A DNA stretch of 5,911 nucleotides from Oscillospiraceae bacterium. Lineage in GTDB: Bacteria > Bacillota > Clostridia > Oscillospirales > Oscillospiraceae. The stretch is from assembly GCA_017624645.1 (NCBI GenBank), contig JAGAMQ010000001.1:1-5911 (forward strand), given 5' to 3'. The notes below the pieces were generated by a model. The model had not been told where the DNA came from. It worked only from the letters and a program-made list of their open reading frames with translations, and did not search any database. Both the position numbers and the translations under genes were made by a program. Shown in pieces: positions 5,078-5,911 of this stretch. Position 1 is the first letter of the stretch. Each line of letters begins with the position of its first letter.

Positions 5078-5911
5078 ATGAAAGCGTTTATGGACAAGGA
5101 TTTTTTGCTGGAGACGCCCACTGCCCGGCATTTGTTTCACGATTATGCCCGGCATATGCCCCTTGCGGACTACCATTGCCACCTGAACCCCCAGGAGATC
5201 TATGAGGATCGGCGTTTTCAGGACCTGGTGCAGGTATGGCTGGGGGGCGTGGATGAAAAGGGTACACTGGCAGGGGACCACTACAAGTGGCGGCTGCTGC
5301 GCAGCAACAGTGTTGAGGAAGCCTTCGTCACCGGAAATGCAGACCCATATCAGCGGTTTTTGAAGCTGGTGGAAGCCTTGGCGCTTTCCATCGGCAACCC
5401 CATGTACCACTGGTGCCATTTGGAACTGCAGCAGTTTTTCGGCATTACCGAGCCTTTGACCATGGAAAGCGCCCCCCGGATCTGGGAGAAATGCAACGAA
5501 ATGCTGCAAAATTCCCCGGACATGACTGCCCGGGGACTGATCCGCAAGGCGAATGTTGCCTTTATCGGTACTACCGACGACCCCATCGACGATCTGCGCT
5601 GGCACGAAAAACTGGCAGAAGATCCCACCTTCGATATTCCTGTATGCCCCTCCTTCCGCCCGGACAAGGCGCTGAACATCCACAAGGACGGCTTCCTTGG
5701 CTATATGGAAAAGCTGGCTGTCTGTGTGGGCAAAAAGAGCCTTGCCACCGTGGAGGAGGTCTGTGCTGCCCTTGAGGAGCGGATCGAATATTTCCATGAG
5801 CGGGGCTGCCGTGCCAGTGACCATGGCTTTGAAGCTGTTGTGCCCTTCCGTCCTGTGACCATGGAGCAGGCAAATGCCGCTTATCAGAAGGCGTTGACAG
5901 GCAAGACTCTG
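5078..5911 (+). CDS. uxaC: Uronate isomerase UxaC, C-terminal part beyond the window
   Basis: There are 278 codons to the window edge, about 60 percent of the usual 465-470 residues. UxaC (EC 5.3.1.12) interconverts D-glucuronate/D-fructuronate and D-galacturonate/D-tagaturonate, the cytosolic entry step of hexuronate catabolism. The family runs from the first residues: FMDKDFLLETPTARHLFHDY, then LADYHCHLNPQEI (29-41) with metal-binding His33 and His35, GDHYKWRLLRSN (66-77), GNPMYHWCHLELQQFFGI (106-123), NVAFIGTTDDPIDDL (159-173), PSFRPDKALNI (191-201) and GCRASDHGF (243-251). Between Trp54-Leu55 and the GDHYKWR motif there are about nine extra residues (57-65) compared with the E. coli enzyme as I remember it. 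The gene follows the SEDS gene by 11 bases; other uronate genes may lie downstream, out of view. Identity is very secure. Confidence 0.96.
   Translation, partial: MKAFMDKDFLLETPTARHLFHDYARHMPLADYHCHLNPQEIYEDRRFQDLVQVWLGGVDEKGTLAGDHYKWRLLRSNSVEEAFVTGNADPYQRFLKLVEALALSIGNPMYHWCHLELQQFFGITEPLTMESAPRIWEKCNEMLQNSPDMTARGLIRKANVAFIGTTDDPIDDLRWHEKLAEDPTFDIPVCPSFRPDKALNIHKDGFLGYMEKLAVCVGKKSLATVEEVCAALEERIEYFHERGCRASDHGFEAVVPFRPVTMEQANAAYQKALTGKTL

Noticed and set aside
5063..5824. 253-codon minus-strand open frame opposite uxaC
   Set aside because: It is a shadow of the conserved uxaC frame, with no family features of its own.

Overview
The window looks like chromosomal DNA from a gut-type Clostridia, most likely an Oscillospiraceae/Ruminococcaceae relative. 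This is inferred from strong AGGAGG-type ribosome binding sites, use of GTG and TTG starts, GC-rich third codon positions, a uronate isomerase, a Clostridia-style SEDS protein, and intergenic palindromic repeats of a kind I associate with these genomes. No database search was possible, so the taxon is a guess.

Layout. At the left edge, on the minus strand (1-619), is a TraX-family membrane protein missing its last residues. It is transcribed divergently from everything else. The 454 bp between it and the next gene hold a good sigma-70/sigma-A-type promoter at each outer edge (minus strand 640-668, plus strand 1015-1043). Between the promoters are a palindromic repeat of about 214 bp (689-902) and a short stretch of further stem-loop sequence (902-973). 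Rightward, a Wzy/WaaL-type O-antigen ligase-like polytopic membrane protein (1074-2540, TTG start) overlaps by 4 bp (ATGA) a NagA-like metal-dependent amidohydrolase (2537-3682). A second, unrelated palindromic repeat (3689-3862) fills most of the next gap. A FtsW/RodA/SpoVE (SEDS) peptidoglycan polymerase (3894-5066) follows. Eleven bases after its stop codon begins uronate isomerase uxaC (5078 to the window end, about 60 percent of the usual length).

How the genes may fit together. The ligase-like protein and the amidohydrolase are almost certainly co-transcribed and translationally coupled. Together with the SEDS gene they suggest cell-envelope glycan work: polymer assembly or transfer, amino-sugar deacetylation, and peptidoglycan synthesis. 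uxaC belongs to hexuronate (pectin/glucuronate) catabolism. Its tight spacing to the SEDS gene looks like an operon of convenience or the start of a sugar-acid catabolic run beyond the window.

I do not see a new defence, mobile or RNA system here. The least-explained signals are the two structured intergenic repeats, the unusual active-site neighbourhood of the NagA-like enzyme together with its coupling to a ligase, and a roughly nine-residue insertion in UxaC next to a conserved motif.
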